DNA from: Ahaetulla prasina
Taxonomy: Eukaryota; Chordata; Lepidosauria; Squamata; Colubridae
Assembly (NCBI RefSeq): GCF_028640845.1
Contig: NC_080542.1
Span: forward strand, 148,861,298 to 148,925,297
Length of the DNA: 64,000 nt
Direction: 5' to 3'
Part shown: positions 32,225 to 42,780 of the stretch, piece by piece
Layout: each line of letters begins with the position of its first letter
Position numbering within the stretch: position 1 is the first letter of the stretch
Position numbers and translations under genes: made by a program
The notes under the pieces: generated by a model
Database searches by the model: none
What the model saw: the letters and a program-made list of their open reading frames with translations, nothing else
What the model was told of the DNA's origin: nothing

Positions 32225-32545
32225 GACGAGACCAAGAAGGGGTTTTTTTTTGAGTGGGGAGAAGGAGAATGAGAGTGAAAAAGGGGGAAAGAGAGGGACA
32301 GAGAGGGAATAAGAAGGTTTTGTTTTGGGGGAGAGAGAGAGAGAGAGAGAGAATGAGAGCGAAAGAGAAGGAATGAGAGAGAAAGAGAGGGAGTAAGAGA
32401 GAGAATGAGAGGAAAAGAGAGAGGGAAGGAATGAGAAAGAGAAAAAAAAGGGAGGGAGGGAGAGAGAAACAAAGAAAGAAAAGAAAGGGTGGGTGGGAGA
32501 AAGAGAGAGAGAAAGAAAAAAGAAAAGAAAGAAAGATCTCCAAAC
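32225..32545. repeat. Purine-rich (GAGA)n tract
   Basis: GAGAGAGA and GAAAGAAA low complexity in a SCAP intron; ORFs are compositional. Confidence 0.85.
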
Positions 32546-33032
32546 CTAGCCATAATAAGTAGAGGACAGAATCTTCCTGCAGAAAAGTTCTAGAAAATTG
32601 GCTTTTCCTGTTAGTTGGGACAGGGTGGTAGAACCAAACTTAGCAACTTTAGGACTTGTGAACTTCAGACTCCCAGAATTCCATGCCTTCTGGACTTCAA
32701 CGCCAAGTATGGCTGGCTGAGGAATTCTGGGGGCTGAAGTCCACAATTTGTAACCTTCCCACGGTTAGAGACCCGTGTGCTATCTGTCTTCCAGAGACCG
32801 AGTGCAGGGCTGATGAGCTCTGTGTGAACTGTTGAGCCGTTCACAGGACTAAAACAATGAGGCTTTGTGGGTTTATTTACACCTAAGGGATGGGATACGA
32901 GAAGAAGAGAACCTTGGTGCTTATTACTCCTTGGAAGCTCGGTTGGAACTTGGAACGGTCACCAAAGGCTTGTAAGGCGAGGTTTACCTGTACTTGAGAA
33001 GAACCTCCCAGCAGCCCCTCCCCTCCCAGTAC

Positions 33033-33127
33033 CTGGATGGCAGGGACGAAGGTAAAATAGCCAATCAGGATGATCCCCAACTCGGTGCCCATGTTCTTCA
33101 TGATGGACCAACTCTCGTTGCTCAAAC
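33033..33127 (-). CDS. SCAP: SCAP exon 9 (SSD)
   Basis: 95 nt, acceptor ttccag, donor gtactg. [31 protein letters not shown]. An SSD membrane helix. Confidence 0.97.
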
Positions 33128-33235
33128 CTGGAATGAAAGTGGTGAAATTACGGTTGGGTGAACCCAACAAACAGGAGCAGCTCCACCAGGTTTAATTTAA
33201 AAAGATACGGCTCTTTTTCAAGAGTAAGCTACAAT

Positions 33236-33874
33236 ACTGGTAGTCCTCAACTTATAACAGTTTCAAAGTTACAATGGTACGGAAAAAAGTGACATGATCA
33301 TTTTTCACACTTTACGACCGTTGAAGCATCCCCGTGGTCGTGTAATCAAAACTCAGAGGCTTGGAAACAGATTCATATTTATGACAGAGTGTTCTGGGGA
33401 AGGAGTGGTGCTCTGGCTTAGAGATGTAGCTCTTGCCTCACAATCAGGAGGCTGTGAGTTCAATCCTAGGTAGAGGCAGATTTTTCTCTCTCTCTCTCTG
33501 GGCACAATGAGAATATATCGGCTGAACAAAACTCCGCACTGGCAACAGGAAAGGCATCTGGCCATTAAACGCTCTGCTAGCTCCATTCAGTTGCCCAGAC
33601 TCCACCCCACAAGGGATTTATGGGGTCATTAAAAGAAGATGACAGTGTTCTGGGATCACGTGATCCCCTTTTGCGGCCACCTGACAAGCAACATCAACTG
33701 GGAAGCCAGATCCACTTAAAAAAGAGTGTGAACAATTTAACAACTGCAGCGATCCACCCGAAAATTGTGGCAAGGAAGGACGAAAAATGGGGCAAAACTC
33801 ACTGAACCACCGTCTTGCTTAGCAGCAGAAATTTTGGGCTCAATGGTGGTCGTTAAGTCAAGAACTAGCTGTAC
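33236..33874. mobile_element. TIR DNA element interrupted by a SINE
   Basis: Left GGTAGTCCTCAACTTATAAC, right TCGTTAAGTCAAGAACTAGC. It carries the family landmarks (GATCACGTGATCCCCTTTTGC, AAGCCAGATCCACTTAA). A SINE lies at 33399-33643. Confidence 0.8.
33388..33654 (+). mobile_element. tRNA-derived SINE, copy 2, with 11-bp TSD
   Basis: SINE body 33399-33643, flanked by exact direct repeats AGTGTTCTGGG at 33388-33398 and 33644-33654. Head GGCTTAGAGATGTAGCTC, B box GTTCAATCC, body GGGCACAATGAGAATATAT, tail GGGGTCATTAAAAG. Confidence 0.85.
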
Positions 33875-34134
33875 AAAAAAGTCCACTAAGATGATATCCA
33901 GCATCTAAGAAAAATCAAAACGCCATTCTCTAATAAGGCAGGTTTTTTAAAAAAAAAAACCATGGCAACTCTAAAATATGTGAACTTCAACTCCCAGAAT
34001 TCCCCAACCAGTGTTGACCTGGGGAATCTCCGGGAACAGGTTTTGCCGACTATGATTGGCAGACCCAGCCTATCTCAGCCCAAGCCTTACCAGCTTTTTC
34101 TGGGATGACGGAAAAAACTCATTTTTTTACGTAC

Positions 34135-34247
34135 CTTGTGCGATGCGCAGTTTCACTTCCAGGTCAACTGGCGTGGACACGACCGATTTGGTGAGAACCA
34201 GCACATTCTCAATGCCGATGACGACCACCAGGTACGGGAAAATCTCT
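34135..34247 (-). CDS. SCAP: SCAP exon 8 (SSD)
   Basis: 113 nt, acceptor ttctag, donor gtacgt. [37 protein letters not shown]. Core sterol-sensing domain, very close to human. Confidence 0.97.
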
Positions 34248-34339
34248 CTAGAATGAAAAGGGAAACAGAAGCTGAACCAAACATTGAAACTGGAGCAACC
34301 TGGGAGGAGAAAGAAATGACTTGATGTTGACGTGCATGT

Positions 34340-34492
34340 ATATATCATGAAGCCCCCTCTGAGAAGGTAACAAGGAAAACAGGTTGTGAAGAGCATGTGT
34401 ACCATCCCAGACAATCCTGCAATCATGCTATGACCTGAACAACCAATAATCTTTTCTGCTGTCCTCACCACTCTGCACCACCTCAAATAGCA
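34340..34492 (-). mobile_element. LINE C-terminal fragment
   Basis: The minus strand encodes [12 protein letters not shown], then FPCYLLRGG; the first motif is the post-RT [11 protein letters not shown] of L2/Rex1-like LINEs. Related fragments lie at 48960-49155 and 49490-49830. Confidence 0.65.
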
Positions 34493-34725
34493 ATAGACTT
34501 ATAGACCGCTTCACAGTGCTTTCCAGCCCTCTCTGAGCAGTTTACAGAGTAGTCTATGGCCCCCAACAATCTGGGTCCTCATTTTACTGACCTCGGAAAG
34601 GATGGAAGGCTGAGTCAACCTTGAGCCTGGTGAAATTCAAACTGCCAAATTGCAGTCAGCAGAAGTAGCGCAGTCCTGCTTTCTAACCACTGCGCCACCA
34701 CGGCTCTAAAAGAAAGTATATAACT
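34493..34725 (-). mobile_element. tRNA-derived SINE, second family
   Basis: Minus-strand head GTGGTGGCGCAGTGGTTAG (A box) and GTTTGAATTTC (decayed B box), body GGTTGACTCAGCCTTCCATC. The 3' end TGTAAACTGCTCAGAGAGGG ... GCGGTCTATAAGTC resembles the LINE end at 7020-7065. Confidence 0.8.
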
Positions 34726-34798
34726 ACCTATACACATACATAACACACATACATAACACACGTTCTCTCTCTCTCTCTCATATGTATGTATATATGTA

Positions 34799-34995
34799 GG
34801 TAGGTAGGTTTTTGGTTATTCGGGTTTCCTCCCGCATAAAATTGGAAGTGTCTTGGCGACGTTTTGACGAAGTCAATTGCTCTTAGAAGCACGAAGCTGC
34901 AAACACCAGCCTGAAGATGACGAATGAGACCTCATCAAAACGTCGCCAAGACACTTCCAATTTTACGCGGGAAAAAATCCAAATAACCAAAGACC

Positions 34996-35029
<34 letters not shown>

Positions 35030-35157
35030 TTCTGAGGTTTTCACGGGTGTTTGTATATAGGTCTTTGGTTGTTCGGGTTTTCTCCCGTGTAAAATTGGAA
35101 GTGTCTTGGCGACGTTTCGACGAAGTCTCATTCGTCATCTTCAGGCTTCAGCTTCGT
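34799..35157 (-). mobile_element. Inverted Penelope terminal-repeat fragments
   Basis: 34799-34870 and 35050-35157 read as minus-strand terminal-repeat sequence, while 34880-34997 reads +, with (TA)n at 34998-35026 between. This makes nested inverted repeats at the left side of the Penelope cluster. Inverted partial copies at one end are typical of Penelope-like elements. Confidence 0.75.
35098..35155 (-). ncRNA. Hammerhead ribozyme motif, intact (Penelope)
   Basis: Minus strand: GAAG, CTGAA, GC, CTGAAGA (35144-35138), T, stem II GACGAA/TTCGTC with loop TGAGAC, GAAAC (35118-35114), GTC cut site (35113-35111), GCC, then CTTC. Stem II is a perfect 6 bp. Stem I is GC/GC, an internal loop, then GAAG/CTTC. 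Every invariant core position is present. Confidence 0.75.
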
Positions 35158-36003
35158 GCTCCATGCACCGCCTGCCCCACCACATACATTGGACAAACCA
35201 ACAGAAGAATAAGTGCACGCATTGAAGAACACAAGAACTCATTCAAAAAAGAGGAACCAACTTCTTCCCTGGTCCAACACTTTAAAGTCACAGGACACGA
35301 TATTGACTTTAAAAGACCAGAACTATATATAAACTGAACACTTTAACAACAGAATAATCAGAGAAGCCATTGAGATAGAAAAACGCCCACACAGCATGAA
35401 CAAACGAGATGATACCTCCCGCCTACCAGCCATTTGGAAACACGCCCTTATCGACAAACGAGTCCCTAACATGAGGAATGACACCAGACCCACACTCACG
35501 AGGTCCACACAGGATGTCACCACCATACATCCACCCAGAAAGCAGACCCAAACCCACACTGATCATGAAGCACGACCGAGGACCAGAAGCCAGATGCAGC
35601 TGCAACATTAGCCACTTCAAACCCCTCCAATCCATACATGCAGCAGACTGACACCCACTACGAAGATGTAGCACGACCACGAACACGAAGCCAAACAGCA
35701 GCAGTGCAGCTCACCAGCTCAAATCCCCCTGCAGCACAGATTAGACTGAGCACAACCAAGCCCCCACCAACACAGGACACACCCCAGCCAATCAGAGCAC
35801 AAAAAACCCCATCCAATCAGAGCACAGCCAAGCTCCCACCCAATCAGTTCAAACCCCACTAGCAGTTAAAAGGAAGAAACAGCTGCGATCACACATTGCT
35901 CCCAGAAGCACGAAGCTGAAGCCTGAAGATGACGAATGAGACCTCATCAAAACGTCGCCAAGACACTTCCAATTTTACGGGAGAAAACCCGAACAACCAA
36001 AGA

Positions 36004-36009
<6 letters not shown>
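35158..36009 (+). mobile_element. 5'-truncated Penelope-like element (GIY-YIG end and terminal repeat)
   Basis: Encodes the GIY-YIG endonuclease piece CPTTYIGQTNRRISARIEEH, then the C-terminal extension and a terminal repeat ending in a decayed hammerhead (CTGAAGA at 35923; GAAAC changed to AAAAC). From 35330 on it is a near-identical direct repeat of 36440-37100. Confidence 0.85.

Positions 36010-36070
<61 letters not shown>
36006..36070. repeat. (TA)n microsatellite
   Basis: About 32 TA units between the truncated Penelope copy and a SINE. Other Penelope copies here also abut TA runs. Confidence 0.95.
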
Positions 36071-36074
<4 letters not shown>

Positions 36075-36421
36075 GTAAAGGTTCCCCTCGCACATACGTG
36101 CTAGTCGTTGCCGACTCTAGGGGGCAGTGCTCATCTCCGTTTCAAAGCCGAAGAGCCAGCACTGTCCAAAGATGTGGTCATGTGGCCGGCATAACTCAAG
36201 GCCAAAGGAGCACGGAATGCTGTTACCTTCCCACAAAGGTGGTCCCTATTTTTTCTACTTGCATTTTTACATGCTTTCGAAACTGCAAGGTTGGCAGAAG
36301 CTGGGACAAGTAACAGGAGCATGGAAGCACTACATGGCAGCACTAGGGATTCGAACCGCTGAACTGCCAACCTTTTGATCGACAAGCTCAACGTCCTAGC
36401 CCCTGAGCCACCGCGTCCCTT
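36071..36421 (-). mobile_element. tRNA-derived SINE, third family
   Basis: The minus-strand head reads GGGACGCGGTGGCTCAGGGG (A box) and GGTTCGAATCCCTAG (B box). The body ends ACTAGCACGTATGTGCGAGG and GGGAACCTTTACCTT. About 350 bp. Confidence 0.8.
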
Positions 36422-37008
36422 AATAAATAAATATATATAAACTGAACACTTTAACAACAGAATAATCAGAGAAGCCATTGAGATAGAAAAACGCCCACAC
36501 AGCATGAACAAACGAGATGATACCTCCCGCCTACCAGCCATTTGGAAACACGCCCTTATCGACAAACGAGTCCCTAACATGAGGAATGACACCAGACCCA
36601 CACTCACGAGGTCCACACAGGATATCACCACCATACATCCACCCAGAAAGCAGACCCAAACCCACACTGATCATGAAGCACGACCGAGGACCAGAAGCCA
36701 GATGCAGCTGCAACATTAGCCACTTCAAACCCCTCCAATCCATACATGCAGCAGACTGACACCCACTATGAAGATGTAGCACGACCACAAACACAAAGCC
36801 AAACAAAAGCAATGCAGCTCACCAGCTCAAATCCCCCTGCAACTCAGACTAATCTGAGCACAACCAGGACACACCCCCAGCCAATCAGAGCACAAAAAAA
36901 ACCCCATCCAATCAGAGCACAGCCAAGCTCCCACCCAATCAGTTCAAACCCCCACTAGCAGTTAAAAAGGAAGAAACAGCTGCAATCACACATTGCTCCC
37001 AGAAGCAC

Positions 37009-37066
37009 GAAGCTGAAGCCTGAAGATGACGAATGAGACTTCGTCGAAACGTTGCCAAGACACTTC
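37009..37066 (+). ncRNA. Hammerhead ribozyme motif, intact (Penelope left repeat)
   Basis: GAAG (37009-37012), GC, CTGAAGA (37020-37026), stem II GACGAA (37028-33) with TTCGTC (37040-45) and loop TGAGAC, GAAAC (37046-50), GTT cut site (37051-53), GCC, CTTC (37063-66). Type I layout with a minimal stem III. U at the cut position is tolerated in hammerheads. The terminal-repeat location agrees with published Penelope hammerheads. Confidence 0.75.
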
Positions 37067-39345
37067 CAATTTTACGCAGGAGAAAACCCGAATAACCAAA
37101 GACCTACATACAAACACCCGCGAAAACCTCAGAAAACAAATATTGCACCTCTACGGGGAGGAAATCCACCATCTGACCAGGACCTATGAAAAACTAGAAG
37201 TCCAAAGAGCTTCCATTTTATGTGACCTCGCATTCCTACGAAACTGCCGCGATGAAAATTTAATCCCCAAATGCTTCCAATTGAAATTCCACTCCAACTC
37301 TGCAGCCACCAAACGCATCCTAAAAAGAACAGAATTGGCCTTAATCAGAAATGAACTTCACACAAAAAGATTCCTCCTAGATCAAATCAACAAAGATCTC
37401 CTCACACTTCACCTCAAACTCAGCAACAAGATGCACCCGGCACTTTGGGACAAATCCAAACAACTTGCCGTCTGGAGCCGAAACACAGACCACCCTCAAG
37501 ACAGACACGCACACCAACAAACTCCGAAGACTACAAGAACGCCAGAAACAAACCCCTCCACCCTCACAGCAACACATGAAACAAACAGTGCATAACATCT
37601 CAGATAGGATCCTCACCAAAGCTGAAACCGATGTCCTTTCCAAAGGATTCAACTTTGCAGTCACTCCCAAATACATCCCCACTGAGACCATTATATGCGG
37701 AGTTGAAACCAGCCTGACCAAAATCAACCCCGATGACGCTAACAAAATCAGACTCGAAATCACCAACATCCTCTGCAGCAGCAAGCCACCCAAAAGCAAC
37801 TTACCCAAAGAGGAACAGACAGCACTACTTAACCTGAAAAAAGATACCAGCATAATAATCCTACCAGCAGACAAGGGCAACGCCACGGTGGTTATGAACA
37901 CATCTGACTACCAAACCAAATTAACCAACCTACTCCAAGACCCTGCATACAAGCCCCTAAAACAGACCCCACCACCTACCTAGAAAAACCACTAGATCCA
38001 AAATAAAAGCCTCCCCATCAGCGAAGAAATCCAACAAAGAATCATTCCCAGAGAGAAATCATCCAGATGCCCTAAGCTCTATGGCCTCCCAAGATACACA
38101 AAGAAGGAACCCCCACTCAGACCCATAGTCAGCTCCATAGGCTCACCTCTACAAAACCTAGCCAAATTTCTCGCCAAACAACTACAGCCCTATGCAGAAT
38201 CCATCGCCTCACACGTAAAAAACTCATTCCAGTTCATAGATATCATAAAGAAACAAAACTTACAGCCCAGCGACCTACTCGTGAGCTTTGATGTCATATC
38301 CCTCTTCACCCAAGTGCCAATCAAAGAAGCCTTGACAGCTATCCAAAACAAATATAACCCCCCCAAGCACATCCTAGATCTGACCAACCACTGCCTATCC
38401 AACACATACTTCATCTATAATGGACAAAAATACAAACAAATAGAAGGCGCACCCATGGGATCACCCCTCTCACCTGTCATTGCCAACCTCTACATGGAAC
38501 ACTTTGAAACCCAAGCACTAGAAAAATCTGATCACAAACCCAAACTCTGGCTCAGATATCGTAGATACACCTTCATAATCTGGCCACACGGGAAAGAAAA
38601 ACTTGACAACTTCCTCACACACCTCAATAGCCTACACCCCAAAATACAGTTCACCATGGAAACAGAAGTTAACAACCAACTTCCTTCCTAGATGTCTTAG
38701 TCTACAAGAAACCCAATGGCTCCCTAGGACACACCATCTACCAGAAGAAAACACACACAAACCGCTATCTGCACGCACTCTCACACCACCACCCAGCACA
38801 GATCAACTCCGTAGCCAAGACACTCATCTCTAGAACAAAATGCTTAGCTGACAAACAACACCTAAAAACCGAACTACACACTCTCACAAACGTACTAACA
38901 TCCAATGGATTCCAGAGAAATAAGATTACCAAACTAATCCAAAAAGAACCCCCCACTAAAACCCAAGACAGAGAACAAGAAAATGGCACAGCCCTCCTCC
39001 CATATATAAAAGGCACCACAGACAGAATCAGCAAGATCCTCCACAAACATAACATCAAGACAGCATTCTGCACAAACCAAAAAATATCCACCATCCTAAG
39101 AAACCCCAAAGACAAAATTGAGTTAGAAAATCAAGGAGTATATGAAATCCCATGCACCGCCTGCCCCACCACATACATCGGACAAACCAACAGAAGAATA
39201 AGTGCACGCATTGAAGAACACAAGAACTCAGTCAAAAAAGAGGAACCAACTTCTTCCCTGGTCCAACACCTTAAAGTCACAGGACACGATATTGACTTTA
39301 AAAAGACCAGAACTATCGCCAAAACTGAAAATTTAACAACAGAAT
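37026..39345 (+). pseudogene. Penelope RT with GIY-YIG endonuclease, broken
   Basis: The open start overlaps the hammerhead. Landmarks in order: an N-terminal helical region (37107-37590); LPADKGNATVVMNTSDY (about 37861); YGLPRYTKK; FDVISLFTQVPI (38287); GAPMGSPLSPVIANLYME (about 38447); RYRRYTFII (38550), where the catalytic YVDD would stand; then GIY-YIG CPTTYIGQTNRR (about 39160-39195). Frames change near 37590, 37983, 38691 and later. Loss of both RT aspartates means it is dead as an enzyme. Confidence 0.85.
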
Positions 39346-39906
39346 AATCAGAGAAGCCATCGAGATAGAAAAACGCCCACACAGCATGAACAAACGAGAT
39401 GATACCTCCCGCCTACCAGCCATTTGGAAACCCACCCTTATTGACAAACGAGTCCTTAACATGAGGAATGACACCAGACCCACACTCACGAGGTCCACAC
39501 AGGATGTCACCATCACACAACCACCCAGAAAGCAGACCCAAACCCACACTGATCAGGAAGCACGACCAAGGACCAGAAGCCAGACCGCAGCTGCAACATT
39601 AACCATTTCAAACCCCTCCAATCCATACATGCAGCAGACTGACACCCACTACGAAGATGTAGCACGACCACGAACACGAAGCCAAACAGCAGCAGTGCAG
39701 CTCACCAGCTCAAATCCCCCTACAACTCAGACTAATCTGAGCACAACCAAGCCCCCACCCAAACAGGACACACCCCCAGCCAATCAGAGCACAAAAAAAC
39801 CCTTATCCAATCAGAGCACAGCCAAACTCCCACCCAATCAGTTCAAACCCCCACTAGCAGTTAAAAGGAAGAAACAGCTGCGATCACACACTGCTCCCAG
39901 AAGCAC

Positions 39907-39956
39907 GAAGCTGAAGCCTGAAGATGACGAATGAGACTTCGTCGAAAGGTCGCCAA
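39907..39956 (+). ncRNA. Hammerhead motif, near intact (Penelope right repeat)
   Basis: CTGAAGA (39918-24), perfect stem II GACGAA/TTCGTC, GAAA (39944-47), then GGTC instead of CGTC. One base change in the minimal stem III; the distal stem I strand is deleted after CCAAG. Confidence 0.6.
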
Positions 39957-40029
39957 GAATTTTACGCGGGAGAAAACCCGAATAACCAAAGACATACATA
40001 CATACATACATATATGCATAATACACACA

Positions 40030-40165
40030 TACATATACCATGTTTCCTTGAAAATATGACCTACCCCAAAAGTAAGTCCTAGCTTGATGGACCCAATATG
40101 AGCCCTACCCCCAAAATAAGCCCAAATTAAAACCCCACCCACTCCAGAGTGCACGGGTCAAAATT
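40030..40165. mobile_element. MITE with AATAAGACC-type termini
   Basis: CATGTTTCCTTGAAAATATGACC and CCCCCAAAATAAGCCCAAAT mark a short DNA-element family also at 49245-49480. Confidence 0.55.
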
Positions 40166-40940
40166 AAGCTAGGGTGGGAATGGGGTGGTGGTGGAGTTGC
40201 CTTATTACTTACATTTGGACATTTGCAGGGAGGCCCCGCAACCCCGCAGAGTGTCAACCACATTCTCACCTGCTTTTGCTGGCCCATTTCTTCTGCAGCC
40301 GGCAAGGCTTTCCTGAAGGCCTCTGCAGCTGATAGCAGAACTGTTATTGGCTGCAGAGTCCTCGCCTTGCCAGCCACAGAAGAAGAGCCTGAAGGCCTCT
40401 GATTGCGAAAAGGAAACTGGGGGCGACAAGTGTATTAATGCCTGTTCTGAAATCGACAACCATCTGTTTTGTTTTCCTAGGTTTCCGGCGAGGCTGTTTT
40501 TGTTACACCAGTTCAACAAACCCTCTACCTCCTTGCACCCTCGTTGTCATCTTGAATAAAGACCACTAACTCTTGTGCTGCTGTCTCCAGAACTTCCATC
40601 TACTATCTGGACATCAACAAACAGAAGAGCTAAAGGGTCAACTACCTGCTGAAGAGACATGACTTGGATCCCCGCATACCTGAAACCGTGCACCCCTGCT
40701 CTTCAGCTACTGCACCTCCCCCATAGCCCCTGCGATCTCCTATCGCCCATGGCTTCTGCCTGCCACCCAACTGGATGGCAGCTAATTGTCCCTTCCAGCC
40801 AAAGGCCTGGGACAAACAGTGTGTCGGCAGAGGGCAAGAGGAGGAAAGCTGGCTGTAAATGGGCTGAGGCAGGAGACTGGCGGCAAAAGAGATGCGGCTA
40901 AGGGTGGAAGCCTGAAGGCCCTAGAGCCTCCTCTCTGCAA
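40166..40940. other. Unassigned intronic stretch
   Basis: GC-balanced sequence in a SCAP intron. It contains TTGAATAAAGACCACTAACTC near 40550, reminiscent of an LTR end, but I find no TG...CA pair, target duplication or gene, so it stays unassigned. Confidence 0.4.
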
Positions 40941-40949
40941 AACCCCTCC

Positions 40950-41036
40950 CTCCTAGCACTGATGACGTTACCTATTAGGGTCATGAAAAGTCTACAAGAA
41001 CACAACGAAGGCCAGAGAGCACCAAGGGCCCCACAA
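40950..41036 (+). repeat. Hammerhead-like repeat unit
   Basis: TCCTAGCA, CTGATGA (40959-65), CGTTACC hairpin segment, GAAAAGTC (40985-92), TACAAGAA. Same family as 29475; GAAAC has become GAAAA. Confidence 0.5.
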
Positions 41037-41195
41037 TCTTTCAACTGCAAAGAGAACTTTCACGGGGCTGAAGGATGCTTGGACTAAGAAGATGGTCATC
41101 AGGACTCCCTCTGAAGAGGGACTGCTCGACCGAGGACCTGCTGACAGTTTCTGGCTCGCTACGGTTCAGCCCGTAAGCCCCGTTCGCCGACTTAC

Positions 41196-41322
41196 CCTCC
41201 GTTGAGCGTCGGCGTGAGGCCAAACAGCGTGCACAGCCCGACGGACATCAGGAGGGAGCTGAGCACTGTCACGACGGCAGCCAAAGCCAGACCCCACTTG
41301 GATTTCACCATGTCGATCTTGC
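41196..41322 (-). CDS. SCAP: SCAP exon 7 (SSD, L315)
   Basis: 127 nt, acceptor cttcag, donor gtaagt. [20 protein letters not shown], then [17 protein letters not shown]315 is at the human position. A different minus-strand frame gives an unrelated open frame across it, which is a shadow. Confidence 0.97.
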
Positions 41323-41574
41323 CTGAAGAGGGAGGAAAAAACCCCATCAGTCTTTGAGTGAGACAGACAGAGAAAGACGCAACACCTGCGCGGACTTCGT
41401 TCCAAATCTGGGAGGAAGAAACAGAAGCTGTAGACCACGGGTGTTAAACTGGATCACGTCACGTGACATATCATGAGGTGTCACAAAGCTTTTTTGCTTT
41501 TCCGGAGCCAGGATGGGCGTGGCCTGCACGTGACTCATCCAGCCACCAGTTTGACAGGCCCGCTGTAGACCATT

Positions 41575-42075
41575 TTGTGCTCAGTTGTGGTCGTAAGTCA
41601 AGGACTAACTGTACATGAAGTCATTCGATGGATTGCTTTAGCTTTATCCTAGACAAAAAGTCCTCAACTTACGATCAGAATTGAGACCCCAATCATGTGG
41701 GGTCACGTGATTCCCTTTTGCGACCTTCCGAAAAGCCAAGTCAACGGGGAAGCAGGATTTCACTTAACGACCGTCTTGATAACTTAACAACCAAAGGGAT
41801 TCACTTAACAACCATGGTAAGAAAGGTTGTAAAACGAGGCAAAAGTCGGTGGACAAATGTCTTGCTTAGCAACAGAAAATTTGGGGCTCCGTTGCGGTTG
41901 TAAGTCAAGGACCAACTGTACATGAAGTCATTTGACGGCTTGCTTTAGCTAACAGCCGGACAGGAAGCAAGTTCGTCAAAGGAGTTGAAAGTCAGTGAAC
42001 GAATATCTCACTTAGCGATGGAAAATCTGTGATTCAAGTGCGGCCGTAAGTCGAGGACTGCCGGTTCCAAATGAG
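41575..42075. mobile_element. TIR DNA element copies
   Basis: Right ends at GTCGTAAGTCAAGGACTAACTGTA (41589), GTTGTAAGTCAAGGACCAACTG (41896) and GCCGTAAGTCGAGGACTGCCGG (42043), with family body between. Two to three truncated or duplicated copies stacked next to SCAP exon 6. Confidence 0.7.
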
Positions 42076-42111
42076 CCAAGCAGCTCATTTACTCATTCAC
42101 TCAAAACTTAC

Positions 42112-42284
42112 GGGTGGAGAAGTAGATGTAAGCGAAAAGGATGACGTAGGTGGTGACAAGAGGGATGAGTTCAGCAACGCCGATTTCTTCCTTAAAATGG
42201 ACATGGATCATCTGGTCTTCCCGCAGGCTGCTGTTGGCGCTGGGATGGAGAAGCTTGAGCCGTGAACGGAGGCTGGAGAGGAAC
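42112..42284 (-). CDS. SCAP: SCAP exon 6 (start of SSD, Y298)
   Basis: 173 nt, acceptor gggcag, donor gtaagt. [20 protein letters not shown] (sequon at N263), then [20 protein letters not shown] and [11 protein letters not shown]298 is at the human position. Start of the sterol-sensing domain. Confidence 0.97.
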
Positions 42285-42489
42285 CTGCCCCAGAAGCAAA
42301 GAAGAGGTCCCATCATCCACAAGGCATGGTGGGGGGGGGCCTCAAAGGAGCTGCCCAGGATTGTTTCCCACCCCGGGGGGGTGGGGGGTGGGAGAAAAAA
42401 GCAATTTATTTTTTTCCAGAGAGATGAAAGGAAGGAGATGGCGAGCTTAATGCTGCTTCTCAACCTGTTGCCTGATCTCAGTAGCACTT

Positions 42490-42660
42490 TGTAGCTTTGT
42501 AGAATTTGAAGCAGAAAATCCAGATTTCGGTCACAATTTTGTTCCATCTTGCATCAACTTTGTGAACTCTCACATTTCCTTTTTGCACTATGTATTCAAA
42601 ATGGACAGGGGTTAATATTTATACGTATGTATGTGTGTATGTATGTATAGATAGATAGAG
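42490..42660 (+). mobile_element. LINE 3' fragment, inverted partner of 49530-49660
   Basis: AAGCAGAAAATCCAGATTTC, CACAATTTTGTTCCATC and TGTATTCAAAATGGACAGG occur in inverse orientation at 49530-49660. It matches the C-terminal end and 3' UTR of the L2/Rex1-like LINE. Confidence 0.6.
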
Positions 42661-42762
42661 AGAGAGAGAGTTGTATATAAATATGTTTGACTGTAGATAG
42701 ATACTTCCAATAATCTTTTCTGCCGTCCTCACCACTCTCTCCGCCACACATACATATATACA

Positions 42763-42780
42763 TAAAAACACACACACATA
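42763..42780. repeat. Likely target-site duplication of second L1
   Basis: TAAAAACACACACACATA before the L1 resembles AAAAACACAC...ACATA after its tail (48299-48319). The CA run differs by two units, so the duplication is not exact. Confidence 0.5.

Larger units (their letters stand above)
36434..39990 (+). mobile_element. Penelope-like retroelement with both terminal repeats
   Basis: Terminal repeats at about 36440-37100 and 39330-39990 enclose an RT/endonuclease coding body, about 3.56 kb in all, in a SCAP intron. Together with 35330-36009 this makes three direct terminal-repeat copies, the tandem layout usual for Penelope. Coding is broken (see pseudogene entry), so it is not autonomous. 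It lies opposite in strand to SCAP. Confidence 0.88.

Noticed and set aside
36360..36421. Possible functional tRNA gene
   Set aside because: A and B boxes belong to a SINE head with a 290-bp tail; no complete cloverleaf.
40166..40640. Possible LTR with AATAAAGACC end
   Set aside because: No matching termini, target duplication or internal domain found by eye.
41166..41438. 90-codon minus ORF over SCAP exon 7
   Set aside because: Wrong frame of a well-supported exon; the true frame gives the conserved SSD sequence.
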